From Virgibacillus_P tibetensis (GTDB taxonomy: Bacteria; Bacillota; Bacilli; Bacillales; Amphibacillaceae): a DNA stretch of 64,000 nucleotides. The DNA is taken from the NCBI RefSeq assembly GCF_036026595.1, contig NZ_JARZFX010000002.1, forward strand, positions 620,001 to 684,000. Direction: 5' to 3'. The translations under genes were made by a program, and so were the position numbers. How positions within the stretch are numbered: the stretch's first letter is position 1; every line of letters begins with the position of its first letter. Under the pieces are notes generated by a model, which did not search any database, was not told the origin of the DNA, and worked only from the letters and a program-made list of their open reading frames with translations. This document shows, piece after piece, positions 9,198-17,712 of the stretch.

Positions 9198-9905
9198 CTA
9201 ATACATTAATTTATTAGTCTTCTGGATTGCCTCTTCTGTTGACCAAACTTCACCAAACATCCTAGCAAATATTTTTAGTGTTGCATCGTGTGAATACTGA
9301 TCAAAACTAGCACAAGCATCCTCTATTAATACACACTCATATCCTCTATCTGAAGCATCTCTTGCAGTAGTTTCAACACACGTGCTAGTGGATACTCCCG
9401 TCATAAACAACCCTTCTATTCTCATGTTTCTTAAAAACTGATCAATAGCAGTTGAATTAAAGGCACTTGAAGAATTTTTATTTAATACTAATTCACCTTC
9501 AAGAGGTTTTAAGTCTGGATGAATTTGTTGTGGTTTCGATCCTTTATAGAAAGTGAAGTTGACACCTGTGTCACTTGTCATTGTATTATCTCTTCGTTTA
9601 CGACGGGGAATTTGATCGCTACCATCTTTTAACTCAGCTCCAACTGTGACATGGATAACAGGTAGATTGTTGTCCCTAAAAAAGTGTAGCAGTCTAACAT
9701 TATTTGGAAGCACGATGTCATCGATTCGATCGTAATAATAATTAAACATACTTGGATAATTTTTCAATGAATGTGCTAATCCATAATTTCGACTAGTATC
9801 ATAGAGTTGCATATCTATAATGATTAAGGCTAGTTTATCTATATCAAGTTGGACCGAGGGAAGTTTCCTCGGCCACACATTTAAATCCTCTTTCCAACTA
9901 CTCAT
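9198..9905 (-). CDS. Cysteine hydrolase of the isochorismatase family
   Basis: A 235-aa cytoplasmic hydrolase. The family's catalytic triad is visible: Asp31 in LALIIIDMQ, Lys143 in LNKNSSSAFN, and Cys176 in TGVSTSTCVETTARDA, with the cis-peptide motif just before the cysteine. Members with an active cysteine usually cleave C-N bonds (N-carbamoylsarcosine amidase, nicotinamidase, ureidoacrylate amidase types) rather than isochorismate. It is inserted between dctP and dctQ of the TRAP system, implying that the imported compound, or a product of it, is an amide or carbamoyl derivative. That substrate inference is not proven. Confidence 0.88.
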   Translation of the reverse strand: MSSWKEDLNVWPRKLPSVQLDIDKLALIIIDMQLYDTSRNYGLAHSLKNYPSMFNYYYDRIDDIVLPNNVRLLHFFRDNNLPVIHVTVGAELKDGSDQIPRRKRRDNTMTSDTGVNFTFYKGSKPQQIHPDLKPLEGELVLNKNSSSAFNSTAIDQFLRNMRIEGLFMTGVSTSTCVETTARDASDRGYECVLIEDACASFDQYSHDATLKIFARMFGEVWSTEEAIQKTNKLMY

Positions 9906-9927
9906 GTGAATACACTCCTAAACTATT

Positions 9928-10914
9928 TTATTGCAAGTTTATTAATTTCTCATAAAACTCAATATTAACTCCATCTTCCAATAGAATCTTATGTCCTTCT
10001 TGTGCAGCAATTTGGAACGCCTCTACATCTGGTTCAACGATCGTCATCCCTGCATCCTCCAACAGTTGCAGGAGTTCTTCTTCAGATGCAATTCCTTCTG
10101 AAGTACCCATTGCAGTTGCCTCATCCATTGCTTCGAGTACAATCTTTCTGTCTTCTTCTGATAATGACTGTAACCTTTCGTTATTCATCGCATACCAATA
10201 TGGGTTAACTAAATGTTGTGTAATCATCAAATAGTCTTGTACTTCAGCAAGGTTCGCACTGTGTATTAAATCTAATGGATTTTCCTGCCCTGCTATTACT
10301 CCTTGTTGTAATGAAGTATACACTTCCCCCCAATCTAATGGTGTTGGGTTTGCTCCAATTTCTCCCCAAACAGCTAGTTGTTGCTCATTATTTGGTGTTC
10401 TTAACTTAAACCCTTCCATATCAGATGGGGTTTTAATTTCCTCATTTGCTGTTAAGTTTCTTGCTCCTCGTTGACTAATGCCAATAATTTGAACGCCAGA
10501 GTTATCCAAAACTGCTTGGTTCATTTCTTCTCCAAGTTCTCCATTTAGAGCTTTATCGATGTGATCCCAATCTCTAAACACATACGGCGCACCAACAATA
10601 CCATATTCGGGTGCAAAATTATCAATAAGTGAAGATCCTGTAATTATAATATCTGTACTTCCTAATTGAACAGCTTCTTGTAATTCAGGATCGTCTCCCA
10701 TTTGTCCAGCAGGGTAAATATCTGCCGTGATACGTCCGTCTGTTTTCTCAGTAATAATTTTATTAAATTCTTGGATAACCTTATCTGGAATAGAATCTGC
10801 TGGATAAACATGCCCCACTTGAAGTACTACATTGGATTCTGCGCCGGTGTTCTCAGAACAAGCTGAAACTATTAATACCGATAATAAAAACAATACATTT
10901 ATCATTTTTTTCAT
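9928..10914 (-). CDS. dctP: TRAP transporter solute-binding lipoprotein (DctP family)
   Basis: A 328-aa extracytoplasmic binding protein with a lipoprotein signal (MKKMINVLFLLSVLIVSAC, lipobox VSAC, Cys19). The mature protein starts with the DctP pattern VLQVGHVYPADSIPDKVIQEF. It carries the conserved arginine region GARNLTANEEIKTPSDMEGFKLRTPNNEQQ, where the arginine in KLRTP normally binds the ligand carboxylate, and the Q-G-V-IAGQENPLDLI motif. A carboxylate-containing substrate is therefore likely. It lies between the DUF4387 gene and the hydrolase in the operon. Confidence 0.93.
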   Translation of the reverse strand: MKKMINVLFLLSVLIVSACSENTGAESNVVLQVGHVYPADSIPDKVIQEFNKIITEKTDGRITADIYPAGQMGDDPELQEAVQLGSTDIIITGSSLIDNFAPEYGIVGAPYVFRDWDHIDKALNGELGEEMNQAVLDNSGVQIIGISQRGARNLTANEEIKTPSDMEGFKLRTPNNEQQLAVWGEIGANPTPLDWGEVYTSLQQGVIAGQENPLDLIHSANLAEVQDYLMITQHLVNPYWYAMNNERLQSLSEEDRKIVLEAMDEATAMGTSEGIASEEELLQLLEDAGMTIVEPDVEAFQIAAQEGHKILLEDGVNIEFYEKLINLQ

Positions 10915-10985
10915 TTACAAATCCTCCTAAAATTATTTTTATACACCGATTTTCAATATTTACTTTTGGGGTATCTCTAAATTTT

Positions 10986-11318
10986 TTACCAGTTTGGCAG
11001 CTCCAAGTGCAACAATGGAACATGTTGTTGCACTCCATATATATCTGTATCGCCAACACTACCAGAAGGGATACCTCGCTTAATCGTCGTCTTAAAAGCC
11101 CTGGCATTATCATAAAACAAACATTCTATTACTTTTTCTAATTCTATCTGATAAAGTTCTGCTATTTTTCTTTTTGATACGTAGTTACCGTTTTTAAACT
11201 TATCGTAGTCTTCTTGTTTACTAAAGATAATATCTAGTGTTATTAAAAATGGTCCCGCATTTTTACTTCGAACTATTTTTGCAACGTCATTAACCCTCTT
11301 TTTTATTTCCACTTTCAT
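10986..11318 (-). CDS. DUF4387 family protein
   Basis: A 110-aa protein with the pattern of DUF4387: VAKIVRSKNAGPFLITLDIIFSKQEDYDKFKNG near residues 13-46, ending near a DTDIYGVQQHVPLLHLELP tail. This family is commonly found beside, or fused to, AtuA/DUF1446 proteins, and here its ATG overlaps the atuA stop (11315-11318), so the two are coupled. Its biochemical role is unknown. Presumably it is a small subunit or folding partner of the AtuA-type protein. Confidence 0.82.
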   Translation of the reverse strand: MKVEIKKRVNDVAKIVRSKNAGPFLITLDIIFSKQEDYDKFKNGNYVSKRKIAELYQIELEKVIECLFYDNARAFKTTIKRGIPSGSVGDTDIYGVQQHVPLLHLELPNW

Positions 11319-12673
11319 TCACCTACTTCTTTATACTCAATCGGAAATATTTCTGTTGGATCTTCAACCTGTAAAAGATGATAAATACTAAACTCATATG
11401 CTGGTGGTCCTGGAAATTCAGCAGGAGTATATAAGAATGCCAGGTTGCCTGCATTTGCTTTACGGGATTCATAGCCAGTATGAAGCATTGCAGATCGAGC
11501 TAAGGCACTTATCGTATTAGCCAACTCTTGAGTTTTGGCCACTATTTCGATGATCAAACCTATCTCAGGAGAATTAATTTGCTCAGAAATTTCTTCTCCC
11601 ATAACTGCATTCTGCCCATACTTGTAATGGAGAAAAGTGTATTCATTTTCATTAACTATGTCCTTTAAGTCCCTTCTGAGTTTTGCTTTTACACGCTCAA
11701 TCACTCCCTCAAGATTTTTAATCATATATGGATCCCGTATGCCCGAAATACATATACTTCTATAACCTACAAATGCAGCCCCTTCTAATTTCACTTTGTA
11801 TGGCAATGGCTCAAACTTGCTTCCATCTACCTTAACTGTTCTCTCATCTAATTCTGTAAAATTACAGTTCTCTAGGTTCAACTTGCCACCAGGAACGTGT
11901 AAATGAACTGGATTTGTTTTTTCATATAATGTATGGGCAGCAACTAGCTCTTTTGAAGTTGTTTTTAATGGATCTGCAGGTTCAATTGTAAAGTCATTTT
12001 TAGAAATAACTCCAATTGCCCCGTCAGATTCTCTAGGCACTGCAATTGCAGAACCGCACTCTAATATTTTTCCCATATGGTATGATAATCCTTTACTAAA
12101 ACCTTTCATAATAGGAAAGGCAGCCATTAGAGCAGCATCATAAGCCCTTCCTGCAATTACTACATCCACATCGTTTTTTAACGCATTAATAATAGGTTCT
12201 ACTCCCATTTGTGCAACTATATAGTTACTTCTATCAATATCCTCCGAAGTAATCTTCTTTCCCATTTCGAAATCCTCGATCTTATTCGAATCATTTGCAA
12301 GATTTAAGAAATCTTTATCGATTTCAGAATGTATTACTGCAATTTTGAGTGAAAGTTTATTTTCTTTTACTACCTCTTCAAACACTTCTAAAAATGAATT
12401 AAGATGCGGGGTAGCACCTGACCCTCCAACCGATCCAATAATTAAAGGACTATTTATTGAAATCGCTTCCATTAATATCAATGATAAGTCCTTTTTAACC
12501 ATAGTACGTGATGTAAACGAATTGCCTACTCCTAAATAATATGGCCCAGGATCAGTAGAACCGGCATCAACAGCAATTACATTCGGTTTTTTTGCTATTG
12601 CATTTTTTAATGAACGCTCTGGAAATCCGTAACCTAACATTCCCATTGGTGTGTATATTGAAACCCTTTCCAT
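11315..12673 (-). CDS. AtuA/DUF1446 family protein (acyclic terpene utilisation AtuA-like)
   Basis: A 452-aa cytoplasmic protein. Family features include GYGFPERSLKNAIAKKPNVIAVDAGSTDPGPYYLGVG near the N-terminus, a glycine-rich IIGSVGGSGATPHLNSFLEV loop, and VVIAGRAYDAALMAAFPIMKGF around residues 170-190. The length is that of the N-terminal AtuA core, with the C-terminal portion supplied by the separate DUF4387 gene. AtuA is required for citronellol/geraniol degradation in Pseudomonas, but its reaction is unresolved, and most relatives sit in other catabolic clusters. First metabolic gene after the LacI regulator (16 bp). Confidence 0.82.
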   Translation of the reverse strand: MERVSIYTPMGMLGYGFPERSLKNAIAKKPNVIAVDAGSTDPGPYYLGVGNSFTSRTMVKKDLSLILMEAISINSPLIIGSVGGSGATPHLNSFLEVFEEVVKENKLSLKIAVIHSEIDKDFLNLANDSNKIEDFEMGKKITSEDIDRSNYIVAQMGVEPIINALKNDVDVVIAGRAYDAALMAAFPIMKGFSKGLSYHMGKILECGSAIAVPRESDGAIGVISKNDFTIEPADPLKTTSKELVAAHTLYEKTNPVHLHVPGGKLNLENCNFTELDERTVKVDGSKFEPLPYKVKLEGAAFVGYRSICISGIRDPYMIKNLEGVIERVKAKLRRDLKDIVNENEYTFLHYKYGQNAVMGEEISEQINSPEIGLIIEIVAKTQELANTISALARSAMLHTGYESRKANAGNLAFLYTPAEFPGPPAYEFSIYHLLQVEDPTEIFPIEYKEVGE

Positions 12674-12688
12674 CTTATCAAACCTCCT

Positions 12689-13726
12689 CTACATTTTATT
12701 ACATCCGCATGAATTTCTAATGATAAGCTCCGTCTCTAGTTCAAAAGCATTTTGTTTTCGCTCAATACCTGAAATTTGTTGAAGTAATACTTCAAGACTA
12801 AGTTCCGCCAACTTTTTAGCAGGTTGATGAATAGTAGATAATGGTGGTTCAAGTAAGTGACTAAATCTCATCTCACTAAAACCAATAAGAGCAATATCTT
12901 CTGGACATTTAAGATGCAACTCCTTCAACGCACTTAACACGCCCAAATACATTAATGAACCTCCAATAAAAATTGCCTCTGGCCTCTTATCTTTTCCCAT
13001 TAAATGTTTTAATGCTTTATAACCACCTGCAAATGATGAATTTCCGTGGATGATCCATTCATTCCGAACCGGAAGTCCAAAACTATTCAATGCATGAACG
13101 AAACCATCATACCTATCCTTACTTAATAACGTTTCAACCGAGCCAATTACTGCACCAATATCTCTATATCCATGAGTTTCAATAAGATGGTTAACACATC
13201 TTTCCGCGCTATGTCTATTGTTAATCTTTATTATAGGTATACCCTCAACATCTAACTTTCTGTTAAGCAATACAATAGGCATTGAATTCTCTTGTAAAAC
13301 ATAATATAAATGTTCATTTTCCCCTGGAGCAGGAGCTAAAATAATTCCATCTAATCGTTTAGATTGTAGCAATTTTAAATAATTTGTTTCCTTTAAAATG
13401 TCATCCTCACTATTACAAATAATTACACTATACCCTTCTGAATATGCTTTTTCTTCAATGGCTCTTGCAATTTCTGTATAGAATGGATTTTCTACATTAG
13501 AAACTATTAATCCAATCGTATATGTTTGATTAGAACGTAAACTTCTAGCAATATTATTGGGACTGTATCCTAGTTCATCTACAGCGTTTAAAACAGAGGA
13601 TTTTAACTTATCGCTAACATAACGTGTATTATTGATAACATAAGAAACTGTAGCCGTTGAAACACCAGCGTGTTTTGCTACTTCTTTAAGGGTTACTCGT
13701 TCCCCCTTTCTCTTCACTGAACTCAT
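12689..13726 (-). CDS. LacI-family transcriptional regulator of the atuA-TRAP operon
   Basis: A 345-aa regulator. Residues 12-60 form the LacI DNA-binding domain (VTLKEVAKHAGVSTATVSYVINNTRYVSDK, then the hinge helix SPNNIARSLRS). Residues 68-340 form the periplasmic-binding-protein-like effector domain (TIGLIVSNVENPFYTEIARAIEE). The protein ends in SCGCNKM. It is the first gene of the operon, and two CG-centred operators lie 15-45 bp upstream of its start. It therefore probably represses itself and the genes behind it until the substrate is present. Confidence 0.92.
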   Translation of the reverse strand: MSSVKRKGERVTLKEVAKHAGVSTATVSYVINNTRYVSDKLKSSVLNAVDELGYSPNNIARSLRSNQTYTIGLIVSNVENPFYTEIARAIEEKAYSEGYSVIICNSEDDILKETNYLKLLQSKRLDGIILAPAPGENEHLYYVLQENSMPIVLLNRKLDVEGIPIIKINNRHSAERCVNHLIETHGYRDIGAVIGSVETLLSKDRYDGFVHALNSFGLPVRNEWIIHGNSSFAGGYKALKHLMGKDKRPEAIFIGGSLMYLGVLSALKELHLKCPEDIALIGFSEMRFSHLLEPPLSTIHQPAKKLAELSLEVLLQQISGIERKQNAFELETELIIRNSCGCNKM

Positions 13727-13741
13727 TTCATACTCTCCTTT

Positions 13742-13769
13742 GATTTAATCGTTTAGATTTAATCGTTTA
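13742..13769 (-). promoter_or_regulatory. Tandem LacI-type operators upstream of the regulator
   Basis: A 14-bp sequence, GATTTAATCGTTTA, is repeated twice head to tail. Each copy contains TAATCGTTTA (13746-13755 and 13760-13769), which has the CG-centred dyad TAANCGNTTA expected of LacI/GalR operators. The site lies 16-43 bp ahead of the regulator's ATG. Autoregulation and control of the whole operon are inferred from position. Confidence 0.75.
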
Positions 13770-13984
13770 GATGGACTTTCTTTTGTAAAACATATTATAT
13801 TATTCATTATTAATAGTCAATACTTAATAATCAGATTTTTAAGTGGTTTACCTTTTTTCTATAATTTAAAGTGCCTCCCATGGCTTAACATCTTATCTAT
13901 AATGATTTTAATTATATATTTTACAATAAAAAAACTTTTAAAACCATACTAACAATTCTAATAGCTTACATAGTTATTTCCCGA

Positions 13985-14250
13985 TAACTATAAATAACCT
14001 TTTTCTATTAATAAACTCATACATATTCCATAATTAATATACTTAACATCATCAACAGGAATGCGCAATACATTTTTAGAATCAAAAAATCTAGCATTAT
14101 TCATAGGTGAGAGCTTACCCCTATCTAATACTTTAAATTCATTGTGATCCCTAAGGTTTTCTACCAAAATGAGTTATTAAATGGGTAAATTAATGGGGAT
14201 GCATTTATTACTAACGCAAAGTAAAATGGATATTCCCCTTCAAAGAAAAA
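13985..14250 (-). pseudogene. Decayed coding remnant of unknown family
   Basis: In the minus strand one frame reads FEGEYPFYFALVINASPL. A neighbouring frame continues LVENLRDHNEFKVLDRGKL, then VLRIPVDDVKYINYGICMSL and LLIEKGYL before a stop near 13985. Amino-acid composition looks like real protein, and the two segments join through a frameshift near 14165. No start codon or ribosome site is evident. I do not recognise the family. The rest of the spacer 13770-14354 holds nothing else I can support. Confidence 0.35.
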
Positions 14251-14354
14251 ATTGTAAAATTATGGGGACTAATACCACTTTGGTTTTCACATAGAACGCA
14301 AATTATCCAACAGTTACTATAAGTCTATTAAAAAAATCCGCCTCACTCACGTCT

Positions 14355-14412
14355 GCACTATAAAGCTTTAAAGCGGTGGGGACTTGACACTCCACTGGGA
14401 CTCGACGAAGTA
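14355..14412. repeat. 58-bp repeat, second copy of the sequence at 1-53
   Basis: Same orientation and nearly identical to 1-53, with five extra bases. The two copies flank a 14.3-kb block of accessory genes with several decayed ORFs. It lies only 13 bp beyond the end of the diguanylate cyclase gene. It may be an insertion-sequence end or a site where the block was acquired by recombination; neither is proven. Confidence 0.6.
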
Positions 14413-14424
14413 CATAGTATAAGC

Positions 14425-15441
14425 TTAGGATATAATTCTATTTTTCCCTGTGTTTTTTGCAATATACAGACGTTTGTCAGCTTCATCTAGTACATTGAGG
14501 ATGTTATGATCGTAATCCTCCACCTCCACAATCCCCCCACTTATCGTTAAAGCGATCGTTTTACCATGATATGAAAACTGATGCGATTCTATATTTTTGC
14601 GAATTCTTTCCATAACCTTGATCCCCTCTTGCTTTTCTACTTTTCTTAATACTAAGAGGAATTCTTCTCCACCCCATCGAACAACCGAAGCATCACCTGG
14701 TACGCTCTCTCTTATAATAGATGCAGCTTGCTTTAACATACTATCACCTAATAAGTGACCATATGTATCGTTTATACTTTTAAAATTATCTAGATCACAA
14801 AATGCAACTGTTACTGAATAATCAATAGCCTTTGCTTTCTTTATTTCCTCTAGCAGAAGTTTTTCTCCGGATTGTTTATTGTACAAACCAGTTAGGTAAT
14901 CTGTTTTTGATTCACTGATAGTTTTTCTAAGTTGCATTTGATAAAATAAAACCCCAAACCCTAGTACAAAGTAACTAACGGAGTTAACACAACCTTGCAA
15001 CCAAACTAATAGTTCTGGATCCTTTGTAAATGCAACATGCAAAAATGTAAATACAGAAGCTAATATTGATATCAACATGATACTACGCTTTTTAAATCTT
15101 TTCACACTTGTAGCGAACGTAGTAATAATTGGTAAATAGTACATAGGATAGAAAGGGCTTTCTGTATGACCAGAATGAGCGATGATAAGAAAGATAACGC
15201 TTAAATGAATAACACTAATAACTAAAATCAAAAGAAGATTATTAGGAAGTTTTACTAGAATAGCAGGTAATATCATAATTACAAGAAATAGAAAAGTTAG
15301 CCACCAGGCATGAGAACTACCCCAAAAATAAATCACCACAAGAAAATAAAGAATACTTTGCACTACCGAAAATATCCCCATAGCATTTCTTTCATTAATA
15401 CTCATAAGAGACCCACCTACCCCAAAAAGTATAAACAACAA
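14425..15441 (-). CDS. Membrane-bound diguanylate cyclase (GGDEF domain)
   Basis: A 338-aa protein. The first 165 residues contain about six membrane helices and no recognised extracellular sensor domain. Residues 175-338 are a GGDEF domain: DYLTGLYNKQSGEKLL, then FCDLDNFKSINDTYGHLLGD, and the active site RWGGEEF at 255-261. GGEEF is a catalytically competent variant, so the enzyme should make c-di-GMP from two GTP. No RxxD inhibitory site is at the expected spacing before GGEEF. A c-di-GMP riboswitch lies in its leader, so the product probably feeds back on its own expression. Confidence 0.92.
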   Translation of the reverse strand: MLFILFGVGGSLMSINERNAMGIFSVVQSILYFLVVIYFWGSSHAWWLTFLFLVIMILPAILVKLPNNLLLILVISVIHLSVIFLIIAHSGHTESPFYPMYYLPIITTFATSVKRFKKRSIMLISILASVFTFLHVAFTKDPELLVWLQGCVNSVSYFVLGFGVLFYQMQLRKTISESKTDYLTGLYNKQSGEKLLLEEIKKAKAIDYSVTVAFCDLDNFKSINDTYGHLLGDSMLKQAASIIRESVPGDASVVRWGGEEFLLVLRKVEKQEGIKVMERIRKNIESHQFSYHGKTIALTISGGIVEVEDYDHNILNVLDEADKRLYIAKNTGKNRIIS

Positions 15442-15486
15442 AAAAAGACTTGTTTAACCGAAAAAGCCTAGAGTAAGTCCCTATAC

Positions 15487-15568
15487 AACCGGCATCCTAG
15501 CTACCTTAGTTCAAATGAACGTTAGGCCTATGGTTTTGCGTCCCAGACTTTCGTACTGGTTTGCCCTT
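15487..15568 (-). promoter_or_regulatory. Cyclic di-GMP-I (GEMM) riboswitch upstream of the diguanylate cyclase
   Basis: On the minus strand the aptamer reads GGGCAAACCAGTACGAAAG, then TCTGGGACGCAAAACC, a variable stem (CTAACGTTCATTTGAACTAAG), then GTAGCTAGGATGCCGG. These are the conserved GEMM-I elements: GCAAACC, the GNRA-like GAAA loop, the ACGCAAA segment and the closing AGCTxGGxTGCC. The gene start is about 50 bases downstream. Between them is GACTT...AAGTC followed by seven Ts, a possible intrinsic terminator and expression platform. The ligand class is clear from the core; whether it switches on or off cannot be read safely. Confidence 0.88.
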
Positions 15569-15739
15569 AATTCGGTAGGTCTATTATATCATTTATTACT
15601 AATTTTTAAAAATTTCGAGATTGCATATGGTGTGAGTCTGAAAGCATTGTGGACTGCGATGCCTGTACCATGGCCCACCCTCCAAAAATCATGCGATAGT
15701 AAAATAGTACCAACAAACACAAAACATGGGGGTGATCTT

Positions 15740-16029
15740 TTGTATTGTACAAACTGTGGAACAAAACAAGGTGAAGGGGCTAGATTCTGTCATTTATGCG
15801 GAAACTAGAATCTAACGTAGCAAAGGAAAGTAATACGCAACAGCAAGTAGTACATAAAAAAGCGCAGGATGTTGTTCAGCTGGAATCTACTTTCCAGGCC
15901 TTTTCTCCAAACGAACAACTGTCCGATGAGGAGTTAGTACGCCATTATGTTGGTCCGAAAAAGGTAGATTACTATACGGAGAAGTTCCCCATTTCCTCGC
16001 AGTTTAATATTAAACAAACTTCTTTTTGA
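15740..16029 (+). pseudogene. Truncated, frameshifted zinc-ribbon protein
   Basis: A TTG start at 15740, preceded by GGGGGTGA, opens LYCTNCGTKQGEGARFCHLCGN, a CxxC-CxxC zinc ribbon typical of small bacterial membrane proteins. The frame then hits TAG. One base away the sequence continues KLESNVAKESNTQQQ and ends with LSDEELVRHYVGPKKVDYYTEKF, which resembles the region before the membrane segments in zinc-ribbon/DUF2628-type proteins. The membrane part is missing: at about 16010 the reading frame meets the 3' end of the convergent polymerase gene. It was probably cut when the capsule genes were placed here. Confidence 0.65.
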
Positions 16030-17392
16030 ATAAATTCTTTTTGTTTCGAACTGTACTATTATTGAAGAATTTATAGTTTATAAAGTTTATTACAATAAAC
16101 AACATAGCAAATATTATTAATGGGTTTGTGAAACCACCTCTTACAAGATGGAATATCCAAGTTGCACTTACTGCCCACAACATAAAATGCTTAATTGATA
16201 GTTTTTTGTCCAAGATAGCGAAGAAAAATCCAAACAAAATCAGGATTACTAAGCCAACTAAACCAAAGTTAATATAAGCATCTCCTATTATACCTGGAGG
16301 TACGGACATCCCTTCTATATCAGGTTCTAACCAACTAGCCACAATTTGTTGTGTGTTTTCAGGTTTATCCCTCCATATTGATCTTGGGATAACAGAAAAT
16401 AATAACCTATAGTAAGATTGACCATTTAAAAAGTCGTTATATAAAGGAACGTAATTAATTACATCCAAAACTCTTGTCGAATAACCTATATCTCCAGACA
16501 TTATAGATGATTCTAAAAATAACTTTAAATCAAAGTCGAAACTTTCAATGTTTTGGCCAGGTTGTAAAAAACCTCGAAAAAACCTTGAAGTTATCGCAAG
16601 AAGGAAAACTAAGACACCTAAAAATAAAGTAATGATTTTAGGTGACAAGTAATTTTTATATTTATTGTATCCATATAATCCACTATAGTAATATCCAACT
16701 AAAACCGAAGCTGAATGAACAACTAGCAATGACCTCGTTCTAAAGAGCATAAATATTAGGGTTTCCAACAAAATGAAAATTAATATCCACTTTAGAACGT
16801 TAGAATGTTGCCTTGCTTTTACAGTAAAGAATACTAAGAAAAACAAAATTGATGTCATATAAAAACCATAAGTAGCCAGTAGCCGAAAAATGCTGGGGTT
16901 TTTAAGTTCTAAACGACTTAAATTCATTATATTTAGTGTTCCAGCATCTATAAAACAAAAAATAACACTTACAAATGTAACAACCCCTATTAAAATAATA
17001 ACTTTTCGAACTGCTACTTTTTCTAAGTATATTTTTTTTAGTTTGATTTCCTTTCCGACTAAGACACAATTACCTATGCAAAAAAGTAAAATCCCTAATA
17101 CTGACATTAATGTTAAAGTTTTCAATGATTCAAAACTGTATTGATAATAGTGATACTCTATCAAAAGGTTGTATATGGGCTGCACAAAAAACAACATTAA
17201 ATAAAATAGTATAAAGAAAAACGTTGCTGAAAATAGTTTTATATATGCAACCATATACATAATAACTGGAAACAATGCTAATAAAAATGTAAAAAGCAAG
17301 GTCTTTTCGTCATGACTGTTTAATATATACAAGGAAATTATCGATGTGTATATCACTAAAAAAATAAGCATATAAATTTTCTTTCTTGTCAT
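16010..17392 (-). CDS. Oligosaccharide repeat-unit polymerase (Wzy-like)
   Basis: A 460-aa protein with roughly 11-12 membrane helices and a large loop before the last third. The segment YVPLYNDFLNGQSYYRLLFSVIPRSIWRDKPE, followed by PPGIIGDAYINFGLVGLVILILFGFFFAIL, matches the O-antigen/polysaccharide polymerase pattern. It should join lipid-linked repeat units into polymer outside the membrane. It is the last gene of the capsule locus; start ATG has AAGGATG upstream. Wzy proteins are too divergent to predict the linkage. Confidence 0.8.
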   Translation of the reverse strand: MTRKKIYMLIFLVIYTSIISLYILNSHDEKTLLFTFLLALFPVIMYMVAYIKLFSATFFFILFYLMLFFVQPIYNLLIEYHYYQYSFESLKTLTLMSVLGILLFCIGNCVLVGKEIKLKKIYLEKVAVRKVIILIGVVTFVSVIFCFIDAGTLNIMNLSRLELKNPSIFRLLATYGFYMTSILFFLVFFTVKARQHSNVLKWILIFILLETLIFMLFRTRSLLVVHSASVLVGYYYSGLYGYNKYKNYLSPKIITLFLGVLVFLLAITSRFFRGFLQPGQNIESFDFDLKLFLESSIMSGDIGYSTRVLDVINYVPLYNDFLNGQSYYRLLFSVIPRSIWRDKPENTQQIVASWLEPDIEGMSVPPGIIGDAYINFGLVGLVILILFGFFFAILDKKLSIKHFMLWAVSATWIFHLVRGGFTNPLIIFAMLFIVINFINYKFFNNSTVRNKKNLFKKKFV

Positions 17393-17712
17393 GGAGCCAC
17401 ATCCTTTTAAATGAGGTATTTTATAATGTATTTAAATAGAAATACTTACATTATTCCTCTCTCTTCGTTACCACTACCTCATTCTGAGTTAAACTATCAT
17501 TTTCAATATCGCTTATATGGACGGTCTTCACTAGTTGATGAAACCCAACTGGAAGTTAGGACTTTACATCGACTTACATAGGTCTGCATCCAGATGTTAG
17601 TTCCCCTTATATAAGATATTGGTTTCCTTACAAACTTATGAGCAGTAGCCGATAACCAATACGGAGTTCTTCAATCTTGACGGTTATCCTAGCCTAAATT
17701 AGCTAATAAATT
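17393..17712. other. Intergenic region in the capsule locus
   Basis: A 320-bp gap between flippase and polymerase genes, unusual in an otherwise compact cluster. All frames carry stops and I recognise no remnant, RNA or terminator. It may hold a promoter for the polymerase gene or scar sequence from gene replacement. Confidence 0.3.
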
